Below are positions 16,904 to 26,818 of a stretch of 64,000 bases of DNA, in pieces (within the stretch, counting starts at the first letter, position 1; every line of letters starts with the position of its first letter). A program made the translations under genes and the position numbers. The stretch comes from Arenibacter algicola (GTDB lineage Bacteria > Bacteroidota > Bacteroidia > Flavobacteriales > Flavobacteriaceae): contig NZ_JPOO01000003.1 in NCBI RefSeq assembly GCF_000733925.1, positions 1,426,001 through 1,490,000 of the forward strand, given 5' to 3'. The notes under the pieces are model-generated. The model searched no databases, had not been told where the DNA came from, and saw only the letters and a program-made list of their open reading frames with translations.

Positions 16904-18252
16904 ACCTCCCCCTAACCCTCCCGCTCAAAAAGCGGGACAGGCGCTCCCAAGGAGGGGGAATAATTTTTTAACCAACAAATCTTAAGGTACAACTAATAAC
17001 ATCCCCTCCCCTTGGGGGAGGGCTAGGGAGGGGACGCTACACTTTACTTTACCACACCAATAATTACAAAAACAGGGGGTATAATTAAACTTAGAAAGTA
17101 GATAAGTATGGGCCAACTTTGAAAGTCCTCCCCCTAACCCCCTCCCAAGGAGGGGGAAATAGTTTAGAATCTACAAAAATGCAGCATAAGCAAGTAGGGT
17201 GAATAACTTTTAAACCAACAAATCTTGAGGTACAACCAATAACATCCCCTCCCCTTGGGGGAGGGCTAGGGAGGGGTCCATACACAATACTACACCCTAC
17301 CTATCATTACAAAAACAGGGGGTATAATTAAACTTAGAAAGTAGATAAGTATGGGCCAACATTGAAAGTCCTCCCCCTAACCCTCCCGCTCAAAAAGCGG
17401 GACAGGCTCTCCCAAGGAGGGGGAAATAGGTTTGAAACCACAAAAAAGCAGCACAAGCAAGGAGGTGGAATGCTACCTAGACCAGCACATTCATGTAGAT
17501 CTACAAATTACATCCCCTCCCCTTGGGGGAGGGCTAGGGAGGGGACCAAACACAATACTACACCCTACCTATCATTACAAAAACAGGGGGTATAATTAAA
17601 CTTAGAAAGTATACAAGTATGGGCCAACATTGAAAGTCCTCCCCCTAACCCTCCCGCTCAAAAAGCGGGACAGGCTCTCTCATGGAGGGGGAATAAATCT
17701 ATAACCAACAAATCTTAAGGTACAACTATTAACATCCCCTCCCCTTGGGGGAGGGCCAGGGAGGGGTCCAAACACAATACTACACCCTACCTATCATTAC
17801 AAAAACAGGGGGTATAATTAAACTTAGAAAGTATACAAGTATGGGCCAACTTTGAAAGTCCTCCCCCTAACCCCCTCCCAAGGAGGGGGAAATAGTTTAG
17901 AATCTACAAAAATGCAGCATAAGCAAGTAGGGTGAATAACTTTTAAACCAACAAATCTTAAGGTACAACCAATAACATCCCCTCCCCTTGGGGGAGGGCT
18001 AGGGAGGGGACGCTACACTTTACTTTACCACACCAATCATTACAAAAACATGGGGCATAATTAAACTTAGAAAGTATACAAGTATGGGCCAACTTTGAAA
18101 GTCCTCCCCCTAACCCCCTCCCAAGGAGGGGGAAATAGTTTAGAATCTACAAAAATGCAGCATAAGCAAGTAGGGTGAATAACTTTTAAACCAACAAATC
18201 TTAAGGTACAACCAATAACATCCCCTCCCCTTGGGGGAGGGCTAGGGAGGGG
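16904..18252. repeat. tandem array of ~243-bp units with inverted CCTCCCC/GGGGAGG elements
   Basis: A non-coding block between two convergent genes. Six alternating A and B elements are visible. A elements (starting near 16905, 17128, 17370, 17638, 17860 and 18103) read CCTCCCCCTAACC...AAGGAGGGGGA; B elements (starting at 17000, 17243, 17511, 17733, 17976 and 18219) read CATCCCCTCCCCTTGGGG...AGGGAGGGG. B is the reverse complement of A with small changes, so each A-B pair can fold into a long hairpin. B-to-B distances are 243, 268, 222, 243 and 243 bp. The A-B and B-A spacers are also conserved between units. Three A copies carry an extra small hairpin, CCCGCTCAAAAAGCGGG. No ORF of quality lies inside. 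Confidence 0.9.
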
Positions 18253-18262
18253 ACCTTTTCCC

Positions 18263-18817
18263 CTATTTTGCCGGCTCCAATTTATGGTACAGTCTGTAGA
18301 ACATAATGGCCAATATAATTCCCACTAGGGCACCTACGATAAGGTCCAACGGATAATGTACCCCAACATAAATGCGACTTAAAGCAAATAATAACGGCCA
18401 AATATAGAACAGCCAGGACCATTTCCATTTATCCCTAAGAAATAGGAAAACACCTGTAGTAATACTAAAGGAACTGGAAGCATGGCCCGAAAAAAAACTA
18501 TAGCCGGTGGGACTTTTAAGAATTCGGATCAAGGTGTTGATTTCCTCTGTATTACTTGGGCGAAGACGTGCCACCAATTCCTTGGTGATTCCTGTAAGTG
18601 CCGCTACGACGGTCAAGGTAATAAGTATGGTACCTAGAACCCAAAAGGCCTCTTTTTTAGGGTATGCCCTAAAAACAAGAACTACAAAAAAAATAAATAA
18701 GGGAATCCAAGTAGAGAAATTAGTTATGGCAGACCAAAAAGCATCATGGTTTTCAATGCCCAAACTGTTCAGATAGATAAAAGCATCCCGGTCCCACTGT
18801 AACAGTTGGTCCAGCAT
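18263..18817 (-). CDS. PAP2-family membrane phosphatase
   Basis: A 184-residue integral membrane protein with about five hydrophobic segments and the three acid-phosphatase signatures: KELVARLRPS (KxxxxxxRP), YSFFSGHASS (SGH with the catalytic His) and SRIYVGVHYPLD (SRxxxxxHxxxD). It probably removes phosphate from a lipid pyrophosphate such as undecaprenyl pyrophosphate or from phosphatidate; the exact lipid cannot be assigned. It begins 2 bp after the tatA stop and is probably in one transcript with it. Confidence 0.93.
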   Translation of the reverse strand: MLDQLLQWDRDAFIYLNSLGIENHDAFWSAITNFSTWIPLFIFFVVLVFRAYPKKEAFWVLGTILITLTVVAALTGITKELVARLRPSNTEEINTLIRILKSPTGYSFFSGHASSSFSITTGVFLFLRDKWKWSWLFYIWPLLFALSRIYVGVHYPLDLIVGALVGIILAIMFYRLYHKLEPAK

Positions 18818-18818
18818 A

Positions 18819-19100
18819 TTACTTTCTTTTTACAACGCCGGTTACCTCATCGACGTTCTGCTTCACTTTATTGATTTCGTTCTTTATGTCGTCTGTAAAG
18901 CTGGTATCTATTCCCTGCTTCTCGGCACTTTTTTGTATCTCTTTCTTGATATCCTCCGTGGCATCCTTAAGTTGTCGCATGCCCTTCCCCAATCCCTTGG
19001 CTATGCCAGGAATTTTGTCGGCGCCAAAAACCATTACCACGATAAACATGATAAAAAAGATTTCCGCCCCGCTAATAAATAGAATTATCGTACTTAACAT
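18819..19100 (-). CDS. tatA: twin-arginine translocase subunit TatA/E
   Basis: A 93-residue protein with one N-terminal transmembrane helix (ISGAEIFFIMFIVVMVFGAD), the FG hinge, an amphipathic helix (KIPGIAKGLGKGMRQLKDA) and a charged tail, the normal TatA architecture. It forms the protein-conducting part of the Tat pathway for folded proteins. tatC is not adjacent. A minus-strand TATATTTG (19105-19112) just upstream is its likely promoter. A candidate Tat substrate in this window is the M15 peptidase at 45607. Confidence 0.92.
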   Translation of the reverse strand: MLSTIILFISGAEIFFIMFIVVMVFGADKIPGIAKGLGKGMRQLKDATEDIKKEIQKSAEKQGIDTSFTDDIKNEINKVKQNVDEVTGVVKRK

Positions 19101-19104
19101 AACA

Positions 19105-19112
19105 CAAATATA
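19105..19112 (-). promoter_or_regulatory. tatA: tatA promoter -7 element
   Basis: On the minus strand the sequence reads TATATTTG, a perfect TAnnTTTG, with its G only 4 bp before the tatA ATG. If used, the transcript would be almost or fully leaderless. Confidence 0.5.
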
Positions 19113-19284
19113 ATGAGAAGTTTGACAGCTGCATAAAAAATATGGTTAACTTTTTTTTGTTCACCAAAACCCTATAAAATAAGGCTGAAACCAGTATTTA
19201 ACACATTCACCACAAGCCATACACCCTCTAATTCCGAAATAAAAAAGCACTAGTTTTGGATAGTACTGCCGAGGAATAGCGATC

Positions 19285-19339
19285 AAAAAGAAAGCCCCGA
19301 TACCTGTTTTGCCGTAATGCAATCCGGTTTCGGGGCCTT
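19285..19339 (-). terminator. terminator of the M1 peptidase gene
   Basis: An imperfect stem, GGCCCCGAAACC / GGTATCGGGGCT, with a 21-base loop, followed on the minus strand by CTTTCTTTTT. It lies 60-110 bp past the stop of the leftward peptidase gene. Nothing else is seen between 19113 and 19397. Confidence 0.65.
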
Positions 19340-19397
19340 AATTATATTCAGGAAACAGTTCTAACTATGCTCCTGCTTTTAAATAAGATCAAAAAAA

Positions 19398-21707
19398 TTA
19401 TTTCCCTCTTATATTCTCTTTAAAAAGTTCAAAGTCGGATTTAACCTCCTTGGCAGGCCATGAATTATTGGTAGTATCAATATCGGCAGTTTCTGCCTTT
19501 GGATCTACCACAATTCCTACCAACTCCTTGCCGGAAGCAATGACCCTTTTTACTTCCTGATCATTTTTTCTCCATATTTCCGGTGGGTAGGTAATATTTT
19601 CCTTGGAACCATCTTCGTAGGTATATTCTACGATCAAAGGCATAGGAATGCCTCCTGGTTTATTAAAAGTAATCTCATAGAAATATTTGGGTTCCTCAAT
19701 GGCATTTCTCTCAGCCGCCGACAGATTGTCCATCATGAACTCTTTTAATGTCTTGGAATTTTCCGATGGCGCCTTTCCTTTTAACTTGGCATCTGCATCT
19801 GCCGAGTCTTCCTCCTCCAAATAAACCAATGGGGGCAGATCCTCTTCCTTAATATTCCTTGCCGCCATTATTTCCATCATTTGTTTAGAAGGCTTATCGG
19901 AAACATAATATTTCTTGACACCCTTTACCCCAATATCCACATAATCCGTAGTATAGAACCAACTTCTCCAAAACCAATCCAAATCAACCGCCGAAGCATC
20001 TTCCATGGTCCTAAAGAAATCCTCTGGGGAAGGATGTTTAAACATCCATCTTTGTGCATAGGTCTTAAAGGCATGATCAAAAAGTTCCCTTCCCATTACG
20101 GTTTCCCTAAGAATATTTAAAGCCGTAGCCGGTTTGCCATAGGCATTGTTCCCCAATTGATAAACATTCTCTGGATTGGACATAATGGGTGCTATGGTAC
20201 TTTGATCCCCGGACATATAGGGTATTATCTTGGTAGGCTCCCCTCTCCCTGATGGGTATTTGCTATTTGGAGCAATTGCTTCGGGATAGGCTACCCCAAA
20301 TTCCTGCTCTGCCATATATTGCATAAAGGTATCCAAACCTTCATCCATCCAACCCCACTGACGTTCATCGGAATTAACTATCATGGGGAAAAAGTTGTGT
20401 CCAACTTCATGGATAATTACGGAAATCATCCCGTATTTCACTCTATCGGAGTAGGTACCGTCCTCATTGGGTCTCCCGTAGTTCCAACAGATCATAGGGT
20501 ATTCCATACCCTGATTCTTGGCGTGAACCGATATTGCCTTGGGATAGGGATAATCAAAAGTATGATCGGAATAAGAGCGCAAGGTATGGGCCACTGCCTT
20601 GGTAGAATATTCTTCCCATAACGGATTGCCTTCTTTTGGATACATGGAAATGGCCATTACATCCCTATTGCCTATCTTCACTGCCTGCATATCGTAAATA
20701 AATTTACGGGAGGTAGCAAAACCAAAATCCCTTACGTTTTCCGCCTTAAGCTTCCAAGTTTTTTTCTTGTCCGAAAATCCTTTTTCTGCCTCTTCGGCTT
20801 CGGCTTGACTCACAATGATTACAGGCTTGTCATAAGATTTTTTAGCCTTTTCATACCTACTTATCATTTCCTTGGAAAATACTTCCTTCATATTCTGAAG
20901 CTCTCCGGTACCATCCAAGATATGATCGGCCGGAACGGTAATGTTTACCTCGTAATTGCCAAAGGGAAGGGCAAATTCCCCGCTGCCCCAGAACTGATGG
21001 TTCTGCCAGCCTTCTATATCGCTATAGACTGCCATTCTCGGGAAGAATTGGGCAATAACATAAGCCCTGTTTCCGTCCTTAGGAAAGTATTCATATCCAG
21101 AACGCGCCCTATTTACGGTATGGTCTGGAATATTGTACCACCATTTTATAGAGAAGGAAACCTGGCCCTTACTTTTTAAAACCTCGGGAAGATCTATGCG
21201 CATCATAGTCTGATTAATAGTATAGGGCAAAGCCTTTCCGTTGGTACCCCTTACATATTCTATATTGAATCCACCATCAAAAGGCTCCGTCATATATTTA
21301 TTGGCGAAACTGGCCACCGGCTCCGCTACTGGCATGCCCTCACCATCTCGCAAGGGCGATTTAGAAGTTTTGGAACGTACGTTCTGATCCAATTGCACCC
21401 ATAAAAATGAAAGGTCATCAGGGGAATTATTGGTATATGTTATGGTTTCTGAACCGTATATCTTGGCATTTTTATCGTCGAGTTCAATATCCATCTTATA
21501 ATCTGCCTGCTGCTGATAGTAATCCGGACCTGGAGCCCCAGAGGCCGACCTATAGGTGTTTGGGGTAGCAAACTCCTCATAAAGCTGCTTAAATTTATTC
21601 TGATTAAGATGCCCGGGCTCCCGTTCATTCTTTACCTCTTCCTGGGCAACGGTAACAGCCGCGCAAAGGAACAATAGCGAGGCAAAAACATGTTTTATTC
21701 TACTCAT
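19398..21707 (-). CDS. secreted M1-family zinc metallopeptidase
   Basis: A 769-residue protein with an N-terminal signal peptide (cleavage after about residue 21, VTVAQ). The gluzincin site is complete: H433-E434-x2-H437 (HEVGHNFF) and the third zinc ligand E456 in GWMDEGLDTF. The exopeptidase GAMEN-like strand appears in altered form upstream (GMEYPMICW). The N-terminal beta-sheet domain is typical of M1 aminopeptidases, although the GAMEN change means the free N-terminus of substrates may be bound differently. It is probably periplasmic or outer-membrane associated and digests peptides. The gene upstream on the same strand (21767) may be co-transcribed. Confidence 0.93.
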   Translation of the reverse strand: MSRIKHVFASLLFLCAAVTVAQEEVKNEREPGHLNQNKFKQLYEEFATPNTYRSASGAPGPDYYQQQADYKMDIELDDKNAKIYGSETITYTNNSPDDLSFLWVQLDQNVRSKTSKSPLRDGEGMPVAEPVASFANKYMTEPFDGGFNIEYVRGTNGKALPYTINQTMMRIDLPEVLKSKGQVSFSIKWWYNIPDHTVNRARSGYEYFPKDGNRAYVIAQFFPRMAVYSDIEGWQNHQFWGSGEFALPFGNYEVNITVPADHILDGTGELQNMKEVFSKEMISRYEKAKKSYDKPVIIVSQAEAEEAEKGFSDKKKTWKLKAENVRDFGFATSRKFIYDMQAVKIGNRDVMAISMYPKEGNPLWEEYSTKAVAHTLRSYSDHTFDYPYPKAISVHAKNQGMEYPMICWNYGRPNEDGTYSDRVKYGMISVIIHEVGHNFFPMIVNSDERQWGWMDEGLDTFMQYMAEQEFGVAYPEAIAPNSKYPSGRGEPTKIIPYMSGDQSTIAPIMSNPENVYQLGNNAYGKPATALNILRETVMGRELFDHAFKTYAQRWMFKHPSPEDFFRTMEDASAVDLDWFWRSWFYTTDYVDIGVKGVKKYYVSDKPSKQMMEIMAARNIKEEDLPPLVYLEEEDSADADAKLKGKAPSENSKTLKEFMMDNLSAAERNAIEEPKYFYEITFNKPGGIPMPLIVEYTYEDGSKENITYPPEIWRKNDQEVKRVIASGKELVGIVVDPKAETADIDTTNNSWPAKEVKSDFELFKENIRGK

Positions 21708-21766
21708 ATTTCAAATTGATTTTTTTAGCGGAGAAATTTAACAATTATATAAACAATTGTTTTAAA

Positions 21767-22276
21767 TTACTTTAAGTTTAACATTCCTTTATTATTCTCG
21801 CGGATAAGTACAAAACTCTTTTTTTGGTTCCCGAGTTTAAAGTGGACCACATTCTTCTGTTCCTCAAAAATGTCCATCAGCACTTCGTTTTCAACGGAAA
21901 TGCTGGTCGCAGTACCCAAATCTATTTTTGGAACTTCCAGATAACATATCATAATATCGTTGTCATATTCCTTACCCAAGAAATCAAAGTCCACAGGCCT
22001 ATCATTGATTTCAACCATAAATTTTGTCCTCAAATATTTTTCAATATATGCATCTGCCATGTCGGACTCCTCCTTGGTAGCCAAACTGCCCTTAATGCCA
22101 TACCGCTCCTGTAGTACCTTTTCAAAATCGTCTATAAATATCCTGGTCGTAATCTGCAGTGCCCTGTCCTTATCGGAGTATTCTACACTGGTTACACTGA
22201 TGTAAAATTTATGTGCCACCGTGAATGCCAATAGGGGCAACAACAGTATTAAAAAGGTCTTCTTTATTAATTGCAT
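21767..22276 (-). CDS. exported DUF6702-like protein
   Basis: A 169-residue protein with a signal peptide (LLPLLAFTVAHKFYIS) and a compact beta-rich mature part starting HKFYISVTSVEYSDKDRALQ. This pattern matches the flavobacterial DUF6702 family, often mislabelled 'peptidase E'; no peptidase motif is present. It lies 59 bp upstream of the M1 peptidase gene in the same direction, an arrangement that recurs in flavobacteria to my memory, so it may assist that peptidase. Function unknown. Confidence 0.85.
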   Translation of the reverse strand: MQLIKKTFLILLLPLLAFTVAHKFYISVTSVEYSDKDRALQITTRIFIDDFEKVLQERYGIKGSLATKEESDMADAYIEKYLRTKFMVEINDRPVDFDFLGKEYDNDIMICYLEVPKIDLGTATSISVENEVLMDIFEEQKNVVHFKLGNQKKSFVLIRENNKGMLNLK

Positions 22277-22299
22277 GATGTTCTTTCTCCGTCAAAAAT

Positions 22300-23234
22300 A
22301 AGCAATGACTGTGCCATTTGTTAGACTATTAATGGGAAAATTTAGAATTGAGATGTTAGATGTTAGATTTTAGATGCTAGATGCTAGACATTAGGTTCTA
22401 GACTTTAGATTTAGACATTTAACCTTGGACTTTGAATTTTAAACATTGAACCTACCAAGCTGCCAACTGCAACTGCTCACTCCTAACCCGGTGGCTGAGC
22501 GTAGCCGAAGCCACTGCCAACCAGCCTCAAAAAGGTCTCGACTTTATTTGCCGTTAGCTTAAAAAGAAAAGCTCCTCCCTTGTGACGAAGGGAGATGGCT
22601 TCGCCGTAAGCGAAGACGGAGGGTTTTGAAGGCCCAGGTCTATTCAATAGGACATTAGATAGCGTATGGAAATTGGGTTTGGGTATTCCAACTCCCCCTT
22701 CTTTTGCGCCAAAGCGCAAAATTCATTCCCCTCTTCGTTCCAAGAGGGGAGCTAATGACCAGTGCTTTTACTTGAAAACCTCTACCAATTCAGATTTTGA
22801 ACACTTTTAACCTTGAACATTCAACTTTAAAAACTGCCAACTGATTACTGTTTACTGACCACTGCCAACCAACTTCGATTTCGACTCCGCCCGTCTACCG
22901 CCGGGCAGGCCTGTCTAGCCGTCAGGCAGGCTCGACCAGACACAAAAGTCTTGAACTTTGAACTTTAAACTTTGAACATTCAACTTTAAACTTTGAACCC
23001 TGAACTGCCAACTGACCACTGCCAACCAGCCTCAAAAAGGTCTCGACTCCGCCCGTCTACCGCCGGGCAGGCCTGTCTAGCCGTCAGGCAGGCTCGACCA
23101 GACAAAAAAGTCTGAACATTCAACTTTAACCTTTGAACTTTAAACTTTGAACCATGAACTGCCAACTGCAACTGATTACTGATTACTGTTTACTTACCAC
23201 TGTTTATTGTTTATTGCTAATTGTTCATTGCAAT
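22300..23234 (-). repeat. mosaic intergenic repeat block I
   Basis: About 0.93 kb without genes, downstream of the gene at 23235. Reading on the minus strand, away from that gene, it holds: CAGTAATCAGT/CAGTTGGCAGT arrays, GTTCAAAG-type heptamer arrays, two copies of a GC-rich palindromic element (GGTCGAGCCTGCC...GGCGGAGTCGAGACC, near 22870-22925 and 23025-23105), further arrays, a short hairpin GTGGCTTCGGCTACGCTCAGCCAC (about 22490), a CTCCTCCCTT/AAGGGAG element with an AAGCGAAGAC arm (22570-22630), and finally a TCTAGCATCTAAAAT array (22340-22420). Small ORFs in it are low-complexity and not credible. Confidence 0.8.
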
Positions 23235-24038
23235 TCACTCCATCTCATTATTCTTTCTGTAAATGACACTTTTTTGTTTTAAAAACTCCCAAATGGCAAA
23301 TAGGTCCTGACTATCCACAACCGCATTAAAATTGGCATCGACCTCACAGTAATACAGGAAATCGTCTATTTTTTCCAAGGGAATTTTAAGTTGAAGTACA
23401 AAAAGGCTATCGGCAAATTGTGTACGTAATTGTTGGGATTTATTGTATTTAATATCCCTTGCCACCCGTTTCTTCAACATTTTGGTGCGGCCTGTAATGG
23501 CATTGATCAACGGATTGAACGGAATACTGGTCAACATGCCAATAGACATGGGACCCATGGAGGCTTCCCTAAGCAATCTTTCACTCTGCATCAAGGGCTT
23601 TACATGGGCATTGGGCAGCCCCAGACTGGTGGCGGAAATAACAGGTCCCACATCCATATTGTTCATATCCCTGCCCAACTCCCCCGTTAGGTTATAGGGC
23701 ATAACGATAACCTCATCCAAAGCAATATTGGATTCCACTAGAGGAACGGATAAAAATTTACTCTCCAAGATACTGGAGTTTACTACAATCTCTTTGCGTT
23801 TATATTGTACGGCAGAAAAAACCAGGGTATCATTTAGGTTTACAACAATGGAAAAAAATCCGTTGATATCGGTAATGGCCGCTTTTTTTGTAGTGGTATT
23901 GAGCACATGGGTGGCAGCCACATCCCCGTCCTCACTATACACTTTTCCCTCCAAAGTCTTGGAAAAATCCTGTGCCATTAGCGCTTGTGCAAATACACTA
24001 TAAAAAATAAAAACCAAATATATTGGAACAATACGCAC
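23235..24038 (-). CDS. exported protein with carboxypeptidase-like regulatory domain (paralogue 1)
   Basis: A 267-residue protein. Signal peptide to about residue 22 (FAQALMAQD), then a carboxypeptidase regulatory-like beta domain at about 28-100 (LEGKVYSEDGDVAATHVLNT, AAITDINGFFSIVV, DTLVFSAVQYKRKEI), the fold used in TonB-dependent receptor N-termini as a surface or plug extension. After DEVIVMPYNL comes a helical part and a conserved C-terminal motif LKIPLEKIDDFLYYC. No receptor barrel is present. It is clearly paralogous to the gene at 25108. The location is likely periplasm or inner face of the outer membrane; function unknown. Confidence 0.85.
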   Translation of the reverse strand: MRIVPIYLVFIFYSVFAQALMAQDFSKTLEGKVYSEDGDVAATHVLNTTTKKAAITDINGFFSIVVNLNDTLVFSAVQYKRKEIVVNSSILESKFLSVPLVESNIALDEVIVMPYNLTGELGRDMNNMDVGPVISATSLGLPNAHVKPLMQSERLLREASMGPMSIGMLTSIPFNPLINAITGRTKMLKKRVARDIKYNKSQQLRTQFADSLFVLQLKIPLEKIDDFLYYCEVDANFNAVVDSQDLFAIWEFLKQKSVIYRKNNEME

Positions 24039-24044
24039 TACCTT

Positions 24045-25107
24045 CTGTTTATTGTGGATTACTTTTTCAAGTCCTGTCAGACCTGAGATACTGGATGTTA
24101 GATGTTAGATGTTAGTATTGAGATATTAGATTTTAGATACTGGATTTTAGATGCTAGACACCGGACTTTAGACCTTGAACTTTAAACATTAAACTATCAA
24201 CCTGCCAATACCTTGCGTCCGCTTCACACCCCTTCCGTCTTCTCCTGACTAGGGGAAGGAGCCATTTTTTTATCACTATTAAAGGAATAATCTCCCTTTC
24301 TACTTTGAACTTTGAACTTTCAACTTTCAACCATGAACTGCCAACTGCTACTGCCCTCTGTTTACTGAACACTGTTCACTGCCAACTGTCACGACCCACC
24401 AACTTCGATTTCGACTCCGCTCAATCTCCGTTCTCTTCATTCGGTGGCTGAGCCTGCCCGTTCCGTTCAGGCGGGCGTAGCCGAAGCCACTGTTCATTAC
24501 CCTCAAAAAGGTCTCGACTCCGCCTGTCTGCCTCCGGGCAGGCTCAATCTCCGGCAGGACTTTGAACTTTGAACCATGAACCATGTACTGCCAACTGCTA
24601 CTGCCCACTGAGCACTGATTACTGTTCACTGCCAACTGCCCACCAGCCTCAAAAAGGTCTCGACCCCGCTCGACCGGACAAAAAAACTTTGAACCCTGAA
24701 CTGCCAACTGTCACTGCCCACTGAGCACTGATTACTGTTCACTGAAAACTGTTCACTGCCAACTGTTCACTGTTCACTGGCAACCAACTTCGATTTCGAC
24801 TCCACTCAATCTCCGGCAGGACTTTGAACTTTGAACCTGCCACGCTGCCAACTGCCACTGCCCACTGAGCACTGATTACTGTTCACTGTCACGGCCCAAC
24901 AGCCTCAAAAAGGTCTCGACTCCGCCTGCCTAGCCGTCAGGCAGGCTCGACCGGACAAAAAAGTCTGAACATTCAACTTTCAACTTTGAACCATGAACCA
25001 TGAACTGCCAACTGCTACTGCCACTGTTTACTGTTTACTGTTCACTGATTACTGTCCACTGCCAACTGTTCACTGTTCACTGATTACTGCCCACTGGCAA
25101 CCACCAA
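24045..25107 (-). repeat. mosaic intergenic repeat block II
   Basis: About 1.06 kb without genes between the two paralogues. On the minus strand it reads, from the 25108 gene outward: CAGTGAACAGTTGGCAGT arrays, GTTCATGGTTCAAAGTTGAAAG arrays, the palindromic GTCGAGCCTGCC...GGAGTCGAGACCTTTTTGAGG element, and repeats of this set several times (palindromic elements near 24400-24490, 24500-24555, 24650-24680, 24785-24820 and 24900-24960), ending in a TCTAGCATCTAAAAT/ATCTAACATC array at 24090-24165. It is the same order of parts as block I, and the same polarity relative to the gene upstream. Confidence 0.8.
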
Positions 25108-25866
25108 CTACTTCTCCGCTTCCAATCCCTCCAAATAGGTCTTGCTATGGGTAACCAGGAAATCTATAAGCTGAAATTCATTGCGTTTTTGCAACAATGA
25201 CCTTTCTGGCAATTGGGTATCGCAATACAGTAAAAAATCGTCTATTTTTTCTTGCGGTAGTTTAAGGTCTAGCACAAAAAATTCATCGTCATATACCTGC
25301 CTCAATACCTCACTAACCTTTAAAGGTTCCCGCTCAACATCGGTATCGCTCCCTTTGGTCGCCAACATAAGTGCTTTAAAGATATTAACGAAATTAAGGC
25401 CGTCCTTCATCCCCTTATCCGCATCGGACAGGGCAATATTCTCCACTTCCGTTAAACGGTCCGTTTCGTATTCGTAATCCCTGTTTAGGAATTCCTTGTT
25501 TTGGGCCTGAAGAAATTTTTCCTGATTTTCGGGTGTTACCACTACCTCGTCCAATTCGGTCACTTTTTCGGTAACCTCTACTACCAATCTGTTATTTTGT
25601 AAAATTTCATCGGTAATATCCACCACCTTCAACTGGTAATTAATGGCCGTAAACACCAATTGGTCCCCAGCTTTTACCATAATCCCGAACTCCCCTTTGT
25701 CATTGGTAATCGTGGCCATTTCGGTAGTAACATTTATGACATTCTCATTGGGAACGTTCACATTTCTATAAAGTACCTGTCCCCTTAAATATTGGCGATC
25801 ATCATCCTGTGAATAGGAAATTGCGACACATAAGAAGAAAAGTAAGAAGAGTATTCTATTTTGCAT
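25108..25866 (-). CDS. exported protein with carboxypeptidase-like regulatory domain (paralogue 2)
   Basis: A 252-residue paralogue of the protein at 23235. Signal peptide (LLFFLCVAISYSQD), a carboxypeptidase regulatory-like domain at about 25-100 (LRGQVLYRNVNVPNENVINV, ATITNDKGEFGIMV, LVFTAINYQLKVVDI), then LDEVVVTPENQEK, a charged helical middle and the shared C-terminal motif LKLPQEKIDDFLLYC. The DEVVVTP sequence recalls the junction before the plug domain of TonB-dependent SusC-like receptors, but no plug or barrel follows. Separated from its paralogue by repeat block II, so the pair probably arose by duplication. Function unknown. Confidence 0.85.
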   Translation of the reverse strand: MQNRILFLLFFLCVAISYSQDDDRQYLRGQVLYRNVNVPNENVINVTTEMATITNDKGEFGIMVKAGDQLVFTAINYQLKVVDITDEILQNNRLVVEVTEKVTELDEVVVTPENQEKFLQAQNKEFLNRDYEYETDRLTEVENIALSDADKGMKDGLNFVNIFKALMLATKGSDTDVEREPLKVSEVLRQVYDDEFFVLDLKLPQEKIDDFLLYCDTQLPERSLLQKRNEFQLIDFLVTHSKTYLEGLEAEK

Positions 25867-26052
25867 TTTTTTATTTAAAATTAGATAAATTAAGCGTCAA
25901 ATATCCTATTTTTCTCAAAGAAATAAACTCAAATGCTGCTTTTCTACCAATATGGGATAAAGAAAAAGCATGTTGGGTTCATAAAAAAGCAACCCACCTT
26001 TAAACTTTTGTTAATTTGTATCTTGCCTATCCGTACCCAAAGAGTAGAACAC

Positions 26053-26745
26053 ATGAAAAAAATATTATTGGCCAGTACTTCTACCCTCTTTGGACAAGGG
26101 TATTTGGAATATCTTTTGGAAGAATTAGAGTCCTTTTTTGAAGGCTGTTCCACCATTACCTTTATCCCTTACGCCAGGCCAGGCGGTATATCCCATGAGG
26201 ATTATACTACCCTGGCAACTACCGCCTTTTCCAAAATAAATAAAAAGGTGGTAGGGCTCCATACTTTTACCGATCCGCTAGAAGGCCTCGCCCAAGCGGA
26301 AGGCATTTTTACAGGTGGGGGAAATACGTTTCTCTTGGTTCAGCAATTGCACCAATTGCATCTTATTAACCCTTTGAAGGCAACAATAGAGTCGGGCACC
26401 CCATATCTTGGAACCAGCGCGGGCAGTAACATTGCCGGCCCAAGCATGAGGACCACCAATGATATGCCCATTGTTTACCCTCCCAGTTTTGACACCTTGG
26501 GGGTGGTGGATTTTAATCTCAACCCCCATTATTTGGATCCGGACCCCAATAGCCAACATAAAGGAGAAACTAGGGAGACCAGGATCCGCGAATTTCATAT
26601 CTTTAATACTACCCCCGTAATTGGCCTCCGTGAGGGCAACTATATTTTGGTGAACGGAGACCACAAAATTCTAAAGGGCGAGGGTACGGCGCGCATCTTT
26701 GAAGCTGGAAAAAAACCTTATGAAAGTAAGAATATTCCCTTTTAA
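26053..26745 (+). CDS. pepE: dipeptidase E (peptidase family S51)
   Basis: A 230-residue cytoplasmic serine peptidase that hydrolyses dipeptides starting with aspartate. The fold and nucleophile are evident: FTGGGNTFLL, then the nucleophile elbow GTSAGSNIAGP with S122, and NDMPIVYPPS and LNPHYLDPD downstream. The frame is open to 25933, but family members begin at MKKILLAS, so ATG 26053 is chosen; a degenerate TATCTTGC motif lies about 35 bp upstream. No operon partners. Confidence 0.93.
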   Translation: MKKILLASTSTLFGQGYLEYLLEELESFFEGCSTITFIPYARPGGISHEDYTTLATTAFSKINKKVVGLHTFTDPLEGLAQAEGIFTGGGNTFLLVQQLHQLHLINPLKATIESGTPYLGTSAGSNIAGPSMRTTNDMPIVYPPSFDTLGVVDFNLNPHYLDPDPNSQHKGETRETRIREFHIFNTTPVIGLREGNYILVNGDHKILKGEGTARIFEAGKKPYESKNIPF

Positions 26746-26818
26746 CGAAGATACATTTCAGTTCACCTAGTAGTAACGTATTTTACCCGATAAAACTGTG
26801 TATATCTTACGATAATTT

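Noticed and set aside
16904..18252. Possible CRISPR array
   Set aside because: The repeats are inverted pairs in 243-bp units with conserved spacers; CRISPR needs short direct repeats with unique spacers, and no cas genes are near.
22483..23171. Small ORFs in the mosaic repeat blocks (also 24154-24707)
   Set aside because: Their peptides are translations of the repeat arrays (for example FKVQRLKLN), not conserved proteins.
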